A stretch of DNA of 64,000 nt from Fodinibacter luteus (GCF_039541575.1 NZ_BAABGM010000025.1:85324-149323), one strand, 5' to 3'. Shown: positions 9,684 through 18,114, counted from the first letter of the stretch. The notes: a model not told the origin generated them from the sequence alone. Numbers and translations: made by a program.

Positions 9684-11129
9684 TCAGCGGCAGCCGCACC
9701 TGGTCAGCGCGGCCACGATCCGGTCCAACGCGGCCCGGGCGCGCTGCGTTCCCCCGAAGGTCTCCGGGAACTCGTCGACGAGGACGACGTAGGTGAGCGG
9801 CCGCCCGTCGGCACTCACCGTCGTGCCCGCGAGCGCGGACCCGGCCCGCAACGTGCCCGTCTTGGCCCTCGGCACCCCGGCGACGTCCTGCGTCGCGTCG
9901 GCGGTGAAGCGCCGCCTGAGCGTGCCCGAGAGCCCGCCCACCGGCAGCCCGGCGAGCACGCCGCGCAGCTCCGGGAGCTGACCCGAAGCCTCGACGGCCG
10001 CGAGCCGCAGCACGCCGGACAGCGTCGCGGCGCTCGCGGCCTGGTCCGGGCTCAGGCCGCTCGCGTCCTTCAGGACGAGCCCCTCGGTCGGGACGTCGTG
10101 GGCGGTGAGCCGCTCGACGATGAAGTCCGCGTTGTCGCCCTGCCCGGTCGTCGGGCGCCCGGCGGTCGCGGCCGCCTGGCGGACGAGGTTCTCGGTGAGG
10201 GCGTTCTCGCTCCGGTCGAGCGCGAGGTCGAGCACGTCGGCGTAGGTCGCCGACTCGACCGACCCGAGCTCGAGGGCACCGGCCGGGGCCGGCTCGGTCC
10301 ACGTGCGCTCGGGGGCGAGGGTGGCCCGGATCCCCCGGTCGGACAGCGCCTCGGCGAACACCCGCGCCACCTCGCGCTCCGGGAAGCGGGGCGACGGGCG
10401 GCCGGCGGCCGGCAGCTGGGTCGCGAGGCCGGTCATGACGACGGCCTGGGTGAAGCCGTCGCGCACGTCGTTCGGGTTCCACGTCGAGGGGTAGCGGGGC
10501 CCGGGAGCCCAGCTCAGGTCGAGGCGCAGCGTCGCCGTCCTCGCGCCGCTCGGCGCGAGGGCGTCGGCCACCTCGGCGGCGAGGTCCGCGAGCCCCGCCC
10601 GCCCCGCGACGGCATCCGGGTCGCCCGTGCCCGGGGCGAGGAGGGTGTCCCCGCTCGCGACGAGCACGAGGTCGGTCGACCCGGCCGGGGCGACGACGCG
10701 GGTGGCCATCGTGGCGCCGAGGTCGACGCCGTCGACGACGGCGAGCGCGGCGAGCAGCTTGGCGGTCGAGGCGGGGACGCGCGGCCGGTCGGCGTCGAGC
10801 GCCCACAGCTCCTCGCCGGTGATGCCGTCCCGCACGCTGATCCCGACGCCGCCGTCGAGGGCGGGGTCGCCCGAGGCTGCGGTCAGGGCCCGCTCGAGGC
10901 CCGCGGCGGTCGGCACCGGGGCGTCGGAGCCGGTGTCGGCGAGCACCGGGTCGACGACGGCCGGCTCGGGCAGCACGACGGGCGCCGGGGACCCGGAGAC
11001 GGTGGGCGTGGGCACCGGGACCGGGCGGTCGAGGGTGAGGATGCCGGGCGCCGCGTCGAGGACGTCGGCCGCGGCGTACGTCGAGACGGCGAGGAGGACG
11101 CCCGCCGAGGCGAGCATGACCCGTCTCAC
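9684..11129 (-). CDS. dacB: D-alanyl-D-alanine carboxypeptidase/endopeptidase (PBP4 family)
   Basis: This 481-residue exported S13-family penicillin-binding protein trims or cleaves peptidoglycan cross-links. A hydrophobic N-terminal segment (about 4-20) serves as signal or anchor, followed by a Pro/Val-rich linker. The catalytic motifs are in order: STAK (S121-K124), SEN near residue 300 and KTGT near 415. The GTG at 11129 is preceded by AAGGGAGACGGG. It is divergent from ppa with an 87-bp gap that must hold both promoters. The C-terminus ends CGCR. Confidence 0.92.
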   Translation of the reverse strand: MRRVMLASAGVLLAVSTYAAADVLDAAPGILTLDRPVPVPTPTVSGSPAPVVLPEPAVVDPVLADTGSDAPVPTAAGLERALTAASGDPALDGGVGISVRDGITGEELWALDADRPRVPASTAKLLAALAVVDGVDLGATMATRVVAPAGSTDLVLVASGDTLLAPGTGDPDAVAGRAGLADLAAEVADALAPSGARTATLRLDLSWAPGPRYPSTWNPNDVRDGFTQAVVMTGLATQLPAAGRPSPRFPEREVARVFAEALSDRGIRATLAPERTWTEPAPAGALELGSVESATYADVLDLALDRSENALTENLVRQAAATAGRPTTGQGDNADFIVERLTAHDVPTEGLVLKDASGLSPDQAASAATLSGVLRLAAVEASGQLPELRGVLAGLPVGGLSGTLRRRFTADATQDVAGVPRAKTGTLRAGSALAGTTVSADGRPLTYVVLVDEFPETFGGTQRARAALDRIVAALTRCGCR

Positions 11130-11216
11130 CCCGTCTCCCTTCGTGGTTCCGCGGGCCGATGCGCCACACTGTGCAGCGAGCCTAGGTCACCGCCGTCACA
11201 GAGGGAGAAGCCCGTC

Positions 11217-11849
11217 GTGGAGTTCGACGTCACCATCGAGATCCCCAAGGGGCACCGCAACAAGTACGAGGTCGACCACGAGACGGGCCGGATCCGCCTC
11301 GACCGGATGCTCTTCACCGCGATGGCGTACCCCTCCGACTACGGCTACGTCGAGGACTCCCTCGGCGAGGACGGCGACCCGCTCGACGCGCTCGTCCTCC
11401 TCGACGAGCCGACCTTCCCCGGCTGCCTCGTGCGGGCCCGGCCGATCGGCATGTTCCACATGCGCGACGAGGCCGGCGGCGACGACAAGATCCTGTGCAT
11501 CCCCGCGGGCGACCCGCGCAAGAACCACATCCGCGAGATCGACGACGTCAGCGAGTTCGACCGCCTCGAGATCCAGCACTTCTTCGAGACCTACAAGGAC
11601 CTCGAGCCGGGCAAGTCGGTCGAGGGCGCGCACTGGGCGGGTCGCGAGGACGCCGAGAACTGCATCCGTGAGGCGCTGGAGCGGGCCAAGGAGGCCGGCA
11701 TCACGACGGCGCGCTGGCGGATGCCGGAGCACGACGACCTCGGCTGGGACGGTGGGTCGGCGCAGCGCACCGCCGACGAGCTCTCCGCGGCGTCCGAGAA
11801 GGCCCGGCGCGAGCTCGCGACGAAGGACCACCCGCTCAGCGACACCTGA
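11217..11849 (+). CDS. ppa: Inorganic pyrophosphatase (family I)
   Basis: This soluble enzyme hydrolyses pyrophosphate and drives biosynthetic reactions. The core is MEFDVTIEIPKGHRNKYEVD, with DYGYVEDSLGEDGDPLDALV supplying metal-binding aspartates and DPRKNHIREIDDV following. At 210 residues it is longer than the usual 160-170 because of an acidic C-terminal extension beginning near WRMPEHDDLGWD. The GTG start is preceded by GAGGGAGAAG. The stop is followed immediately by a GCCGTCG/CGACGGC hairpin. Confidence 0.96.
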   Translation: MEFDVTIEIPKGHRNKYEVDHETGRIRLDRMLFTAMAYPSDYGYVEDSLGEDGDPLDALVLLDEPTFPGCLVRARPIGMFHMRDEAGGDDKILCIPAGDPRKNHIREIDDVSEFDRLEIQHFFETYKDLEPGKSVEGAHWAGREDAENCIREALERAKEAGITTARWRMPEHDDLGWDGGSAQRTADELSAASEKARRELATKDHPLSDT

Positions 11850-11877
11850 GCCGTCGAGCGGTCAGGTCACCGACGGC
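11850..11877 (+). terminator. Hairpin directly after ppa
   Basis: GCCGTCG at 11850-11856 pairs with CGACGGC at 11871-11877 around a 14-nt loop, starting at the base after the ppa stop codon. No T-run follows, so it may act as a GC-rich terminator or only as an mRNA 3' end structure. Confidence 0.45.
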
Positions 11878-11879
11878 GC

Positions 11880-11969
11880 ATCACGGTGACCGCGCGTCAC
11901 GGTGACGCCGCGTCACGGTGACGCCGGGTCACGCTGAGACCCGGCGCGGTGGGACCGCGTCACGGCGAC
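11880..11969. repeat. Array of GTCAC-G-GTGAC dyads at 16-bp period
   Basis: Dyads of the form GTCACGGTGAC occur at about 11880, 11896 and 11912, with a variant GTCACGCTGAG at 11928 and GTCACGGCGAC at 11959. The first four are spaced exactly 16 bp; the last is about two periods further. The best units extend to GCGTCAC-G-GTGACGC. The array lies between the convergent 3' ends of ppa and the DUF427 gene, where promoters are not expected. Confidence 0.75.
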
Positions 11970-11983
11970 GTCGCCTTGAGGTC

Positions 11984-12481
11984 TCACCAGCCCCGCGTCC
12001 CCGGCCCGCCCTTGAACGGCCCGACGACGCGTGAGGTGATCCACCCGCCGTAGAACCCGCCCTCCTGCGGGAGCACCTCCTCCCCGTCGACGAGGCACCG
12101 GTCCATGGCGCCCGGCATGACGGCGACGTGGCCGACGAGCGCCTCGAACCCCGGGCTCGGCGTCGGGTACCCCCACGCGGCCCGGGGTGCGACGGCATCC
12201 CCGCCGAGGACGTCGAAGTACGTGGCGGCGCCCTTGAACTCGCACCACGTCGACCCCTCGGCGGGGCGCAGCGCACCGGGGGTGACGTCGTCGAGCGGCA
12301 GGTAGTACGACGGCGGATGGCTCGTCTCGAGCACCCTGAGCGACCGAGTCGACGCCGCCACGAGCACGCCCCCGAGCCAGACCTCGACCCGTTCCGTGCT
12401 CGGCTCGACGCGGGGCGGCCGCGGGTAGTCCCACACCGACTCCTGGCCGGGGGCTGGAGCGACGCGCGCGGGGTGCCTCAC
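11984..12481 (-). CDS. DUF427 domain protein
   Basis: This 165-residue cytoplasmic protein contains one DUF427 domain, recognised by VEVWLGGVLVAASTRSLRVLE, YYLPLDDV and TWCEFKGAATYF, followed by the WGYPTPSPGFEALVGHVA region. DUF427 proteins are small beta-rich proteins of unknown biochemical role. The GTG at 12481 (VRHPARVAPAPGQ) was chosen because the conserved tryptophan-rich start lies about 18 residues in and upstream frame is shadow. No clear ribosome-binding site was found. It follows the LURP-one gene by 23 bp on the same strand, so the two may be co-transcribed. Confidence 0.85.
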   Translation of the reverse strand: MRHPARVAPAPGQESVWDYPRPPRVEPSTERVEVWLGGVLVAASTRSLRVLETSHPPSYYLPLDDVTPGALRPAEGSTWCEFKGAATYFDVLGGDAVAPRAAWGYPTPSPGFEALVGHVAVMPGAMDRCLVDGEEVLPQEGGFYGGWITSRVVGPFKGGPGTRGW

Positions 12482-12504
12482 CGGTGACCGTCCACGGCGT
12501 GGCG

Positions 12505-13014
12505 TCAGTCCCGCTCGACCCAGCGGTCGATCGCCCAGACGACGGCAAGGGCGAGCCCGACGTCGACGCCGTCGGCGACCTCGACGGAGTACTTGTCGCG
12601 CACGGTCATCCACTTCTGGCTGATCCGCACGACGTCGCGCCCGCCGCTCGTCACCGTGTAGTTCTTCTCGATGAGCTTGCCCTCGACGTGCCAGGGCTCG
12701 CCGGAGGCCATCTCCATGTCCATCCGGTCCTTGACGACGGAGAACTTCTTCGCCTTCAGGGTGGCCACCTCCGCGCCTGCGGCGTCGGCGATCGTCAGCT
12801 TCTTCGGGATACCGAGCAGCTGTCCCCTCACGCTGTAGAGCAGCGTGCCGGCCGCGTCGAGCACCTCGGCCTTCGGCCGCGGGCCGATCTTGCCGTCGAC
12901 GAGGTAGAGCTGCTGCTCGGTCTGCGGGTCGAGCACCTGGAAGTCGCGACCGGCGCCGAGCTTGCTCTTCATGAGGAAGCGGGTGAACCCCGGCTGGACG
13001 GCGGGATCGGTCAT
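12505..13014 (-). CDS. LURP-one-related (Tubby C-terminal-like) protein
   Basis: This 169-residue protein has the single-barrel fold signature of the LURP-one-related family: FLMKSKLGAGRDFQVLD near the start, a series of short strand-turn repeats (KIGPRPKAEVLDAAG, QLLGIPKKLTIAD), and a C-terminal hydrophobic helix DVGLALAVVWAIDRW. Family members are related to phospholipid scramblase and tubby barrels; bacterial roles are not established. The ATG at 13014 has CCAGGAGCCC upstream. It is followed by the DUF427 gene. Confidence 0.82.
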   Translation of the reverse strand: MTDPAVQPGFTRFLMKSKLGAGRDFQVLDPQTEQQLYLVDGKIGPRPKAEVLDAAGTLLYSVRGQLLGIPKKLTIADAAGAEVATLKAKKFSVVKDRMDMEMASGEPWHVEGKLIEKNYTVTSGGRDVVRISQKWMTVRDKYSVEVADGVDVGLALAVVWAIDRWVERD

Positions 13015-13047
13015 GGGTGGGCTCCTGGTGGGTCGGGGGGCACCAGC

Positions 13048-13452
13048 CTAGCGACGGGGGGATCCGGGCGCTCCGCCTTCGACGGCGAGGGCGGCGCGCA
13101 GGGCGGTCTCGAACGCCGCCACGGAGCCCTCGAGGGCCCGGAGCGCAGCCGGTCCCAGGAGGACGGTGTGCCCACCGTCGGCGCGCACGCCGAGCACGAC
13201 CGGCAGCCCCGTCGCGTCGTGGGCCGCGCGCTCGGACCCGGTCGTCTCGTTGCGGTGCACGAGTCGCACCACGACGGGCAGCCGCGCGGCCATGGCGTCC
13301 CAGTCGGGCTTGCGGCGCACCGGCCCGTGGGTGACGTCGCACAGCGAGCACTCGGTGCGGCCGAGGAGGTGGCCGACGACGTACGTGAGCTCGCCGACGA
13401 CCCCGCCGTCGGCGTCGTACACCCCGACGACCTCGACGACGGGCTCGGCCAT
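13048..13452 (-). CDS. Hypothetical protein with CxxC motif
   Basis: This 134-residue soluble protein is not assigned to a named family. Visible features are a beta-rich N-terminus (VEVVGVYDADGG), a CSLC pair at about residues 35-38 in a context that resembles a thiol or metal site, an alternating central region and an alanine-rich C-terminal helix. The hexamer TAGCGT ends exactly 6 nt upstream of the ATG, with no Shine-Dalgarno sequence, so the mRNA is probably leaderless. It lies 33 bp upstream of the LURP-one gene and 25 bp after the response regulator. Confidence 0.65.
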   Translation of the reverse strand: MAEPVVEVVGVYDADGGVVGELTYVVGHLLGRTECSLCDVTHGPVRRKPDWDAMAARLPVVVRLVHRNETTGSERAAHDATGLPVVLGVRADGGHTVLLGPAALRALEGSVAAFETALRAALAVEGGAPGSPRR

Positions 13453-13477
13453 GCCGACACGCTAGCCCCCGGCACGG

Positions 13478-14158
13478 TCAGCCGCGGAAGCGGTACCCGG
13501 CTCCCCGTACCGTCTCGATGCGCTCGCGCCCGAGCTTGGACCGCAGCTGGGCGACGTAGACGTCGACGACGTTGGAGCCCGGTGCGAAGTCGAAGCCCCA
13601 GACGAGGTTGAGCAGCTGCTCGCGCGAGAGCACCTGGCCGGGGTGGCGCAGGAGCGTCTCGACGAGGTGGAACTCCCGTTCCGTGAGGTCGTGCTCCGTG
13701 CCACCGACGGTGAGGCGCCGCTCGAGCAGGTCGAGCACGACGTCGCCGGCGACGAGGCGGGTCTCGTCCGGACGGCCCGACGTGGTCGCGGCCCGCCGCG
13801 ACTCGGCGAGGCGCAGCGTCACCCGGGCCTCGAGCTCGGCGAAGTGGAACGGCTTGACGACGTAGTCCGTCGCCCCGGTCGTCAAGCCGGCGACCGTGTC
13901 GCGGACCCCGCCGCGCGCGGTGAGCACGATGACGGGCACCTCGCTGCCGCTCCCGCGCAGCTCCCGGAGCACGTCGAGGCCGTCGCGGTCGGGCAGGCCG
14001 AGGTCGAGCACGACGAGGTCGACGTCGCCCCCCAGTGCGAGGTGGAGCCCGGTGTGCCCGTCGGCGGCGACGGAGGTCACGTGGCCCGCGGCCCGAAGGC
14101 CGCGGTCCAGGAAGTCGGAGATCCGGGTCTCGTCCTCGACGATCAGGATGTGCGCCAC
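13478..14158 (-). CDS. OmpR/PhoB-family response regulator
   Basis: This 226-residue DNA-binding response regulator has an N-terminal receiver domain with phospho-acceptor D52 (LDLGLPD), supporting acidic residues at 8-10 (EDE) and K103 in the VVKPFHFAEL switch region. A winged-helix output domain follows (about 130-226) with LTEREFHLVETLLRHPGQVLSR-type recognition helices. It starts at GTG, 4 bp after the histidine kinase stop, so the two form one unit. The targets are unknown; the lipoprotein upstream of the kinase is the nearest candidate partner. Confidence 0.93.
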   Translation of the reverse strand: MAHILIVEDETRISDFLDRGLRAAGHVTSVAADGHTGLHLALGGDVDLVVLDLGLPDRDGLDVLRELRGSGSEVPVIVLTARGGVRDTVAGLTTGATDYVVKPFHFAELEARVTLRLAESRRAATTSGRPDETRLVAGDVVLDLLERRLTVGGTEHDLTEREFHLVETLLRHPGQVLSREQLLNLVWGFDFAPGSNVVDVYVAQLRSKLGRERIETVRGAGYRFRG

Positions 14159-14162
14159 CGGG

Positions 14163-15680
14163 TCACCCTCTCACCGGCAGGTGCAGGCGCACGCGCGCCC
14201 CGGCATCCGGCTCGTCGATGACGACCTCACCGTCGTGCGCCCTCGCGATGGTGGAGACGATGGCGAGGCCAAGGCCGGCCCCGTCGGACCGCGACGTGCC
14301 CGCCCGCACGAACCGCTCGAGCACCCGGTCGCGCTGCTCGGGCGAGATGCCGGGGCCACTGTCGTGCACCCACAGGTCGACGCTGTCGGGACCGGCGGCG
14401 CTGCCGATCCGGATGACGTCACCCGGTCCGGTGTGCGCCACCGCGTTCTCGGCGAGCTGGAGCATCGCCTGGAGCACCCGCTGCTCGTCGGCCAGGAAGA
14501 AGCCCGCGCCGACCTCGTCGAGCTGCCAGTCACGGTCGGCGAGCGCCCGGGCCCGGGCGAGCACGCCGAGGGTGAGCTCGCTCAGCTCGACCCGGCCGGG
14601 GACGACGAAGTCGGGCCCGTCGGAGCGGGCGAGGGTGAGCAGGTCGTCGACGAGCCGGCCCATCCGGTCGAGCTCGTCGAGGACGACCGTCATGGAGGCC
14701 GCGCGCTGGGCCGGGTCCGCGCTCATCGTCTCGAGGTTGCCCCGCACGATCGTGATCGGGGTGCGCAGCTCGTGGCTCGCGTCGTCCAGGAACTGCCGCT
14801 GGTCGGCGAAGGCGTGCTCGAGCCGGTCGAGCATGCCGTTGAAGGTCCGCGCGAGATCGGCGACCTCGTCGGTGCCGCGGACCTCGAGCCGCCGCGACAG
14901 GTCGGACGCCCCGATCTCCTCGGCGGCCCGGCGCACGTCGTCGACCGGGCGCAGCACCCGCCCCGCGGCGACCCAGGCGAGCGAGCCGGCGAGGAGCAGG
15001 CCGACGAGCCCGGCCCCGAGGAGGACGAGCACCACGACGTCGACCTCGCGGCGCTCGAGGTCGCGGAAGACGCCGACGACGAGGGCCCCACGGCGCGGCG
15101 AGCCCTCGACGAGCACCGGGACGACCCGGTAGCGCACGACGCCGCTCGCGGTCTCGAGCTCGCCGGTGCGGACGTCCTGCGCGGAGGCGAACGTGGCGAC
15201 GGCCTCCGGGTCGAGGTCGAGGCGCACCGGTGGCTCCGGGGCGAGCCGGCCGGCGGGCACCCCGTCGACGAGGGCGAGGATCGTCTCGTTCTCCTGCGGG
15301 ACGGTGCGCTGCAGGTGCAGCGTCAGGAGCCGCTCCGGGTCGTCGTACAGCGCGCCGGTCACGGGGTCGATGCCCTTCGCCGCGAGGGCGCGGAACTCGC
15401 CGACCTCTTGGGCCAGGGCGGCGTCGATGCGGTCGTCGACGCGCTCGAGGAGGTACTGCCGCGTGATGACGAGCGTCACGAGGAGCGCGAGGACCACGAG
15501 CCCGACCTGGACGAGCAGCAGGCGGGCCCGGGCGGAGTCCCGGGGGCGCCACGGGCGCCCGGCCCGGGGTGCGCTGTCGGTGCGCGGCGCGGATGCCGGT
15601 CGCGCGGCATCCGCGGCCACCCCGCCGAGTGCCGGGTCGGATGCCGTGCCGGGTACCCCACCGGATGCCGTCGCCCTCAC
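14163..15680 (-). CDS. Sensor histidine kinase, HAMP-HisKA-HATPase type
   Basis: This 505-residue membrane sensor pairs with the downstream response regulator. It has an N-terminal cytoplasmic stretch of about 50 residues, membrane helices at about 53-73 and 214-238, and an extracytoplasmic domain of about 140 residues between them. A HAMP linker, HisKA with H303 (DASHELRTP), and a HATPase_c domain (NAVAHT, DSGPGI, GAGLGLAIV) follow. The GTG at 15680 has GACAAT ending 6 nt upstream, fitting the leaderless pattern seen elsewhere in the window; a GTG at 15704 is an alternative. The ligand is unknown. Confidence 0.92.
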   Translation of the reverse strand: MRATASGGVPGTASDPALGGVAADAARPASAPRTDSAPRAGRPWRPRDSARARLLLVQVGLVVLALLVTLVITRQYLLERVDDRIDAALAQEVGEFRALAAKGIDPVTGALYDDPERLLTLHLQRTVPQENETILALVDGVPAGRLAPEPPVRLDLDPEAVATFASAQDVRTGELETASGVVRYRVVPVLVEGSPRRGALVVGVFRDLERREVDVVVLVLLGAGLVGLLLAGSLAWVAAGRVLRPVDDVRRAAEEIGASDLSRRLEVRGTDEVADLARTFNGMLDRLEHAFADQRQFLDDASHELRTPITIVRGNLETMSADPAQRAASMTVVLDELDRMGRLVDDLLTLARSDGPDFVVPGRVELSELTLGVLARARALADRDWQLDEVGAGFFLADEQRVLQAMLQLAENAVAHTGPGDVIRIGSAAGPDSVDLWVHDSGPGISPEQRDRVLERFVRAGTSRSDGAGLGLAIVSTIARAHDGEVVIDEPDAGARVRLHLPVRG

Positions 15681-15732
15681 CGGACCATTGTCGCGGTACG
15701 TCACGCCGCCGCGCGTTCGTGTCGTCGAGCGG

Positions 15733-16329
15733 TCAGCGGAGCCGGTAGTCGAAGTCCTCGTCGACCGGCTCGAGGTCGTCGTCGTCGACGACGGGGCCGT
15801 CGGTGGCCGGGTCGAACCGGCCGTCGCCGTCGTCGGTGTGGAGGAGCACGACGAGCTCACCGCTGCGGGTCACCGGGTCGGCGAGCGGCACGGTGACGCC
15901 GCGGGTGGTGCCCGAGCTCACGGTGGCGCTGCCGAGCACCTGGCGGGTGCGGGGGTCGACGACGACGACGTGACCGGTGCCGACCGACAGGCGCACCTCC
16001 GAGACCCGCACCGACCTGCCGTCACCGCCCTGGTCCTCGGCGTCGACGTCCGCCCGGTCGTCTCGCACGAGCGTGGGCACCGGTGCGGCCCCGCCGGGGG
16101 CGGCGGTCGAGGCAGCGGTGGAGGGGGACGCGGTCGGCTTGGCGGTCGGCTCGGTGGTGCTGGAGCCGGGGCCGACCGGGGTGCTGGACAGCGTGATCGG
16201 CGCACCCACCGACTCGGGTCCGGGCTCGCTGCCGCAGCCGGTGAGGCCGAGGGCCGCGGGGCCGACGAGGGCGAGCGCGGCGAGGCGGAGGGCCGGGGTG
16301 GGGGTGGCGCGGTGGGTCGTGCGGGTCAT
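15733..16329 (-). CDS. Secreted lipoprotein with a DUF7282-like C-terminal domain
   Basis: This 198-residue precursor has a signal sequence and lipobox LTGC, with lipidated C32, followed by a long Ser/Thr/Pro/Ala-rich linker (about 35-85). The C-terminal domain (VRVSEVRLSVGTGHVVVVD, VTVPLADPV, LVVLLHTDDGDGRFDP) resembles the beta-sandwich domain DUF7282; this is a resemblance by eye. The stop lies about 50 bp before the kinase start, so it may report to or be regulated by that two-component system. The ATG is preceded by CACGAT plus 6 nt, and the neighbouring mgtE-like gene is divergent. Confidence 0.78.
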   Translation of the reverse strand: MTRTTHRATPTPALRLAALALVGPAALGLTGCGSEPGPESVGAPITLSSTPVGPGSSTTEPTAKPTASPSTAASTAAPGGAAPVPTLVRDDRADVDAEDQGGDGRSVRVSEVRLSVGTGHVVVVDPRTRQVLGSATVSSGTTRGVTVPLADPVTRSGELVVLLHTDDGDGRFDPATDGPVVDDDDLEPVDEDFDYRLR

Positions 16330-16453
16330 GCCCCCATCGTGGCGTGCCGGGGTGAGCCGCTCGTGAGGCGTTCGTGAAGGAATCCTCACGCTGCGGGGTC
16401 GGGGTCGGTCACACGACCCACCGGCATCCGGCCGCCGGGCGGACACTGGCAGC

Positions 16454-17449
16454 ATGACCGCCCCCCCGACCCCCGTCGCGACCGACGAGCCCCTGCTGCC
16501 CGGCTCCATCGAGGCCTACCTGGCGACCCGGGTGCCCGTGTGCGGGCCCGACGACACGGCGGGTGTGGTGCGCCGCGGGCTCCACGACCGCACGTTCGAC
16601 ACCGTCGCGGACATCGCGGTGTGCCGGGGCACCCGGCTGCTCGGCCTCATCCCGGCCGAGGCGCTGCTCGCCGCCGACGAGGGGACCTCGGCGGCCGAGC
16701 TCATGGACGCCGACCCGCCGGTCGTCCGGCCCGGTGAGGACCAGGAGAAGGCTGCGTGGAAGGCGGTCCAGCACGGTGAGTCGAGCCTGGCCGTCGTCGG
16801 GCCCGACGGCTCCTTCCACGGCCTCGTGCCGCCCGCCCGGCTCATGGGTGTGCTGCTCGCGGAGCACGACGAGGACGTCGTCCTCCGCCTGTCCGGGGTC
16901 ACGGCCTCGGCGGCGAACGCCCGGCACGCGAGCGAGGAGTCCCTCGGCGCCCGGCTGCGGCACCGCACCCCGTGGCTGCTGCTCGGGCTCCTCGGCGCCG
17001 GCCTCGCCGCCTGGCTCGTCGGGGGCTTCGAGGAGACCCTGTCCGAGGACGTCCGGCTGGCCTTCTTCGTGCCCGGCGTCGTCTACATGGCCGACGCGAT
17101 CGGCACGCAGACCGAGTCGCTCATCATCCGCGGGCTCTCGGTCGGTGTGTCCATCCGGCGGGTGCTCCGGCTCGAGGTCCTGACCGGCGTGGCCCTGGGG
17201 CTCCTGCTCGCCGTCGCCGCGGTGCCCGCGGTCGTCGCCGTCTTCGGGTCCTTCGACCTCGCCCTCGTCGTCGCACTCTCGCTCTTCGCGGCGTGCGCGG
17301 TGGCCACCGTCGTGGCGATGGCGCTGCCGGCCCTCATGTCCCGCCTGGGGCGCGACCCGGCCTACGGCAGTGGTCCGCTCGCGACCGTCGTCCAGGACCT
17401 GCTGTCGCTCCTCGTCTACTTCGTCGTCGCGACGGCCATCCTGGGGTGA
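16454..17449 (+). CDS. MgtE-like magnesium transporter (short form)
   Basis: This 331-residue inner-membrane protein combines two CBS-like repeats (about 20-135) with an MgtE membrane domain of five helices (about 165-331). Diagnostic stretches are DAIGTQTESLIIRGLS and DPAYGSGPLATVVQDLLSLLVYF, corresponding to the pore-lining and final helices of MgtE. It lacks the N-terminal MgtE_N domain of full-length MgtE (about 450 residues), so magnesium gating may differ. GACACT lies 6 nt before the ATG with no ribosome-binding site. Transport of magnesium or another divalent cation is inferred from the family. Confidence 0.85.
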   Translation: MTAPPTPVATDEPLLPGSIEAYLATRVPVCGPDDTAGVVRRGLHDRTFDTVADIAVCRGTRLLGLIPAEALLAADEGTSAAELMDADPPVVRPGEDQEKAAWKAVQHGESSLAVVGPDGSFHGLVPPARLMGVLLAEHDEDVVLRLSGVTASAANARHASEESLGARLRHRTPWLLLGLLGAGLAAWLVGGFEETLSEDVRLAFFVPGVVYMADAIGTQTESLIIRGLSVGVSIRRVLRLEVLTGVALGLLLAVAAVPAVVAVFGSFDLALVVALSLFAACAVATVVAMALPALMSRLGRDPAYGSGPLATVVQDLLSLLVYFVVATAILG

Positions 17450-17505
17450 GTCGGCGCCCTCTGACGGCGGAACGTGGGTGAAGATCGCCGCCTCCCCGCA
17501 TGTCA

Positions 17506-17580
17506 TGTGAAGGGACGGTCTGGACAAGGGTGTGAAGGGACGTTCTGGACAAGGGTGTGAAGGGACGTTCTGGACAGCCG
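17506..17580. repeat. 25-bp tandem repeat, three copies
   Basis: Units begin at 17506, 17531 and 17556 with TGTGAAGGGACGTTCTGGAC as the core; the first has one substitution (GGTC for GTTC) and the last diverges in its final five bases. There are no unique spacers, so it is not a CRISPR array. The array is enclosed by the 11-bp inverted repeat at 17470/17596. Confidence 0.9.
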
Positions 17581-17943
17581 CCTCCCGAAGGAGTGCACCC
17601 ACGTTCGCGACGGGGGCGACGCAAGGGCCTGCTGATGAGCGCTCGCCATCGAGTGAGCAGGACACGCGCGGCATCGCCCTCGATCCCGGGCATGTTCTGC
17701 TCACTCGTGCGGCCGATCTGGCGCAGGATCTGACGCAGGATCTGGCCACGGGTGATGCAGAGGGCGCGGGCTGTCGCGCGGTGTGCATCACCGGACCCAC
17801 CGTGACGGAGGCGGACCATCCGTTCCCGCAGCGGTCCCTGACCGTGGCTGGCGCCCGGGTGCCTCGGGCCGACAGAAAGCGCAGGCAGGCAGGCAGCGCC
17901 ATGCCGGCACTCGTGGGCACGCGGCCATCCCGGGGGCGACGGA

Positions 17944-17974
17944 AAGGCCCCCTCGACCGGCGTCGCGGGGGCCT
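17944..17974 (-). terminator. Intrinsic terminator of tRNA-Thr
   Basis: On the minus strand, AGGCCCCC pairs with GGGGGCCT around a 14-nt loop, and the right arm runs into TTTCC. It lies 22 nt past the 3' end of tRNA-Thr, the correct place and strand for its terminator. Confidence 0.75.
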
Positions 17975-17995
17975 GACCTGCGGTGCTGCTGCGGA

Positions 17996-18068
17996 GCCGC
18001 CTAAGGGAATCGAACCCTTGACCTATTCATTACGAGTGAATCGCTCTGGCCGACTGAGCTAAGGCGGC
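17996..18068 (-). tRNA. tRNA-Thr (anticodon CGT)
   Basis: The 73-nt gene folds as a complete cloverleaf: acceptor stem GCCGCCT/AGGCGGC, D arm GCTC...GAGC, anticodon stem ATTCA/TGAAT around loop CTCGTAA, T arm AAGGG-TTCGATT-CCCTT. The anticodon CGT reads ACG threonine codons, which are frequent in this GC-rich genome. CCA is not encoded at the 3' end. A TATACT -10 hexamer lies at 18101-18106 on the minus strand, about 33 nt upstream, and the leader holds a GCCCGAGC/GCTCGGGC hairpin (18073-18090). Confidence 0.95.
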
Positions 18069-18114
18069 GGGCGCCCGAGCGGGCTCGGGCACGCCGGACG
18101 AGTATACGAGCCGA

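Larger units (their letters stand above)
17450..17995. other. 546-bp repeat-rich intergenic region without genes
   Basis: No credible coding frame is present between the mgtE-like gene and tRNA-Thr. The region contains an inverted repeat GAACGTGGGTG / CACCCACGTTC (17470-17480, 17596-17606) enclosing three 25-bp tandem units, and a second inverted repeat CGAGTGAGCAG / CTGCTCACTCG (17650-17660, 17697-17707). Short tandem GATCTGRCGCAG units lie near 17716-17750, and a third inverted repeat GGTGATGCA / TGCATCACC at 17751-17792. The tRNA terminator is at the right end. Confidence 0.7.

Noticed and set aside
17506..17580. CRISPR-like array
   Set aside because: The three 25-bp units are contiguous tandem repeats without spacers, and no cas gene is present.
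17996..18068. tRNA-Thr as an active integration site (attL/attR)
   Set aside because: No second copy of the tRNA 3' end and no integrase gene were seen; the repeats beside it are reported separately.
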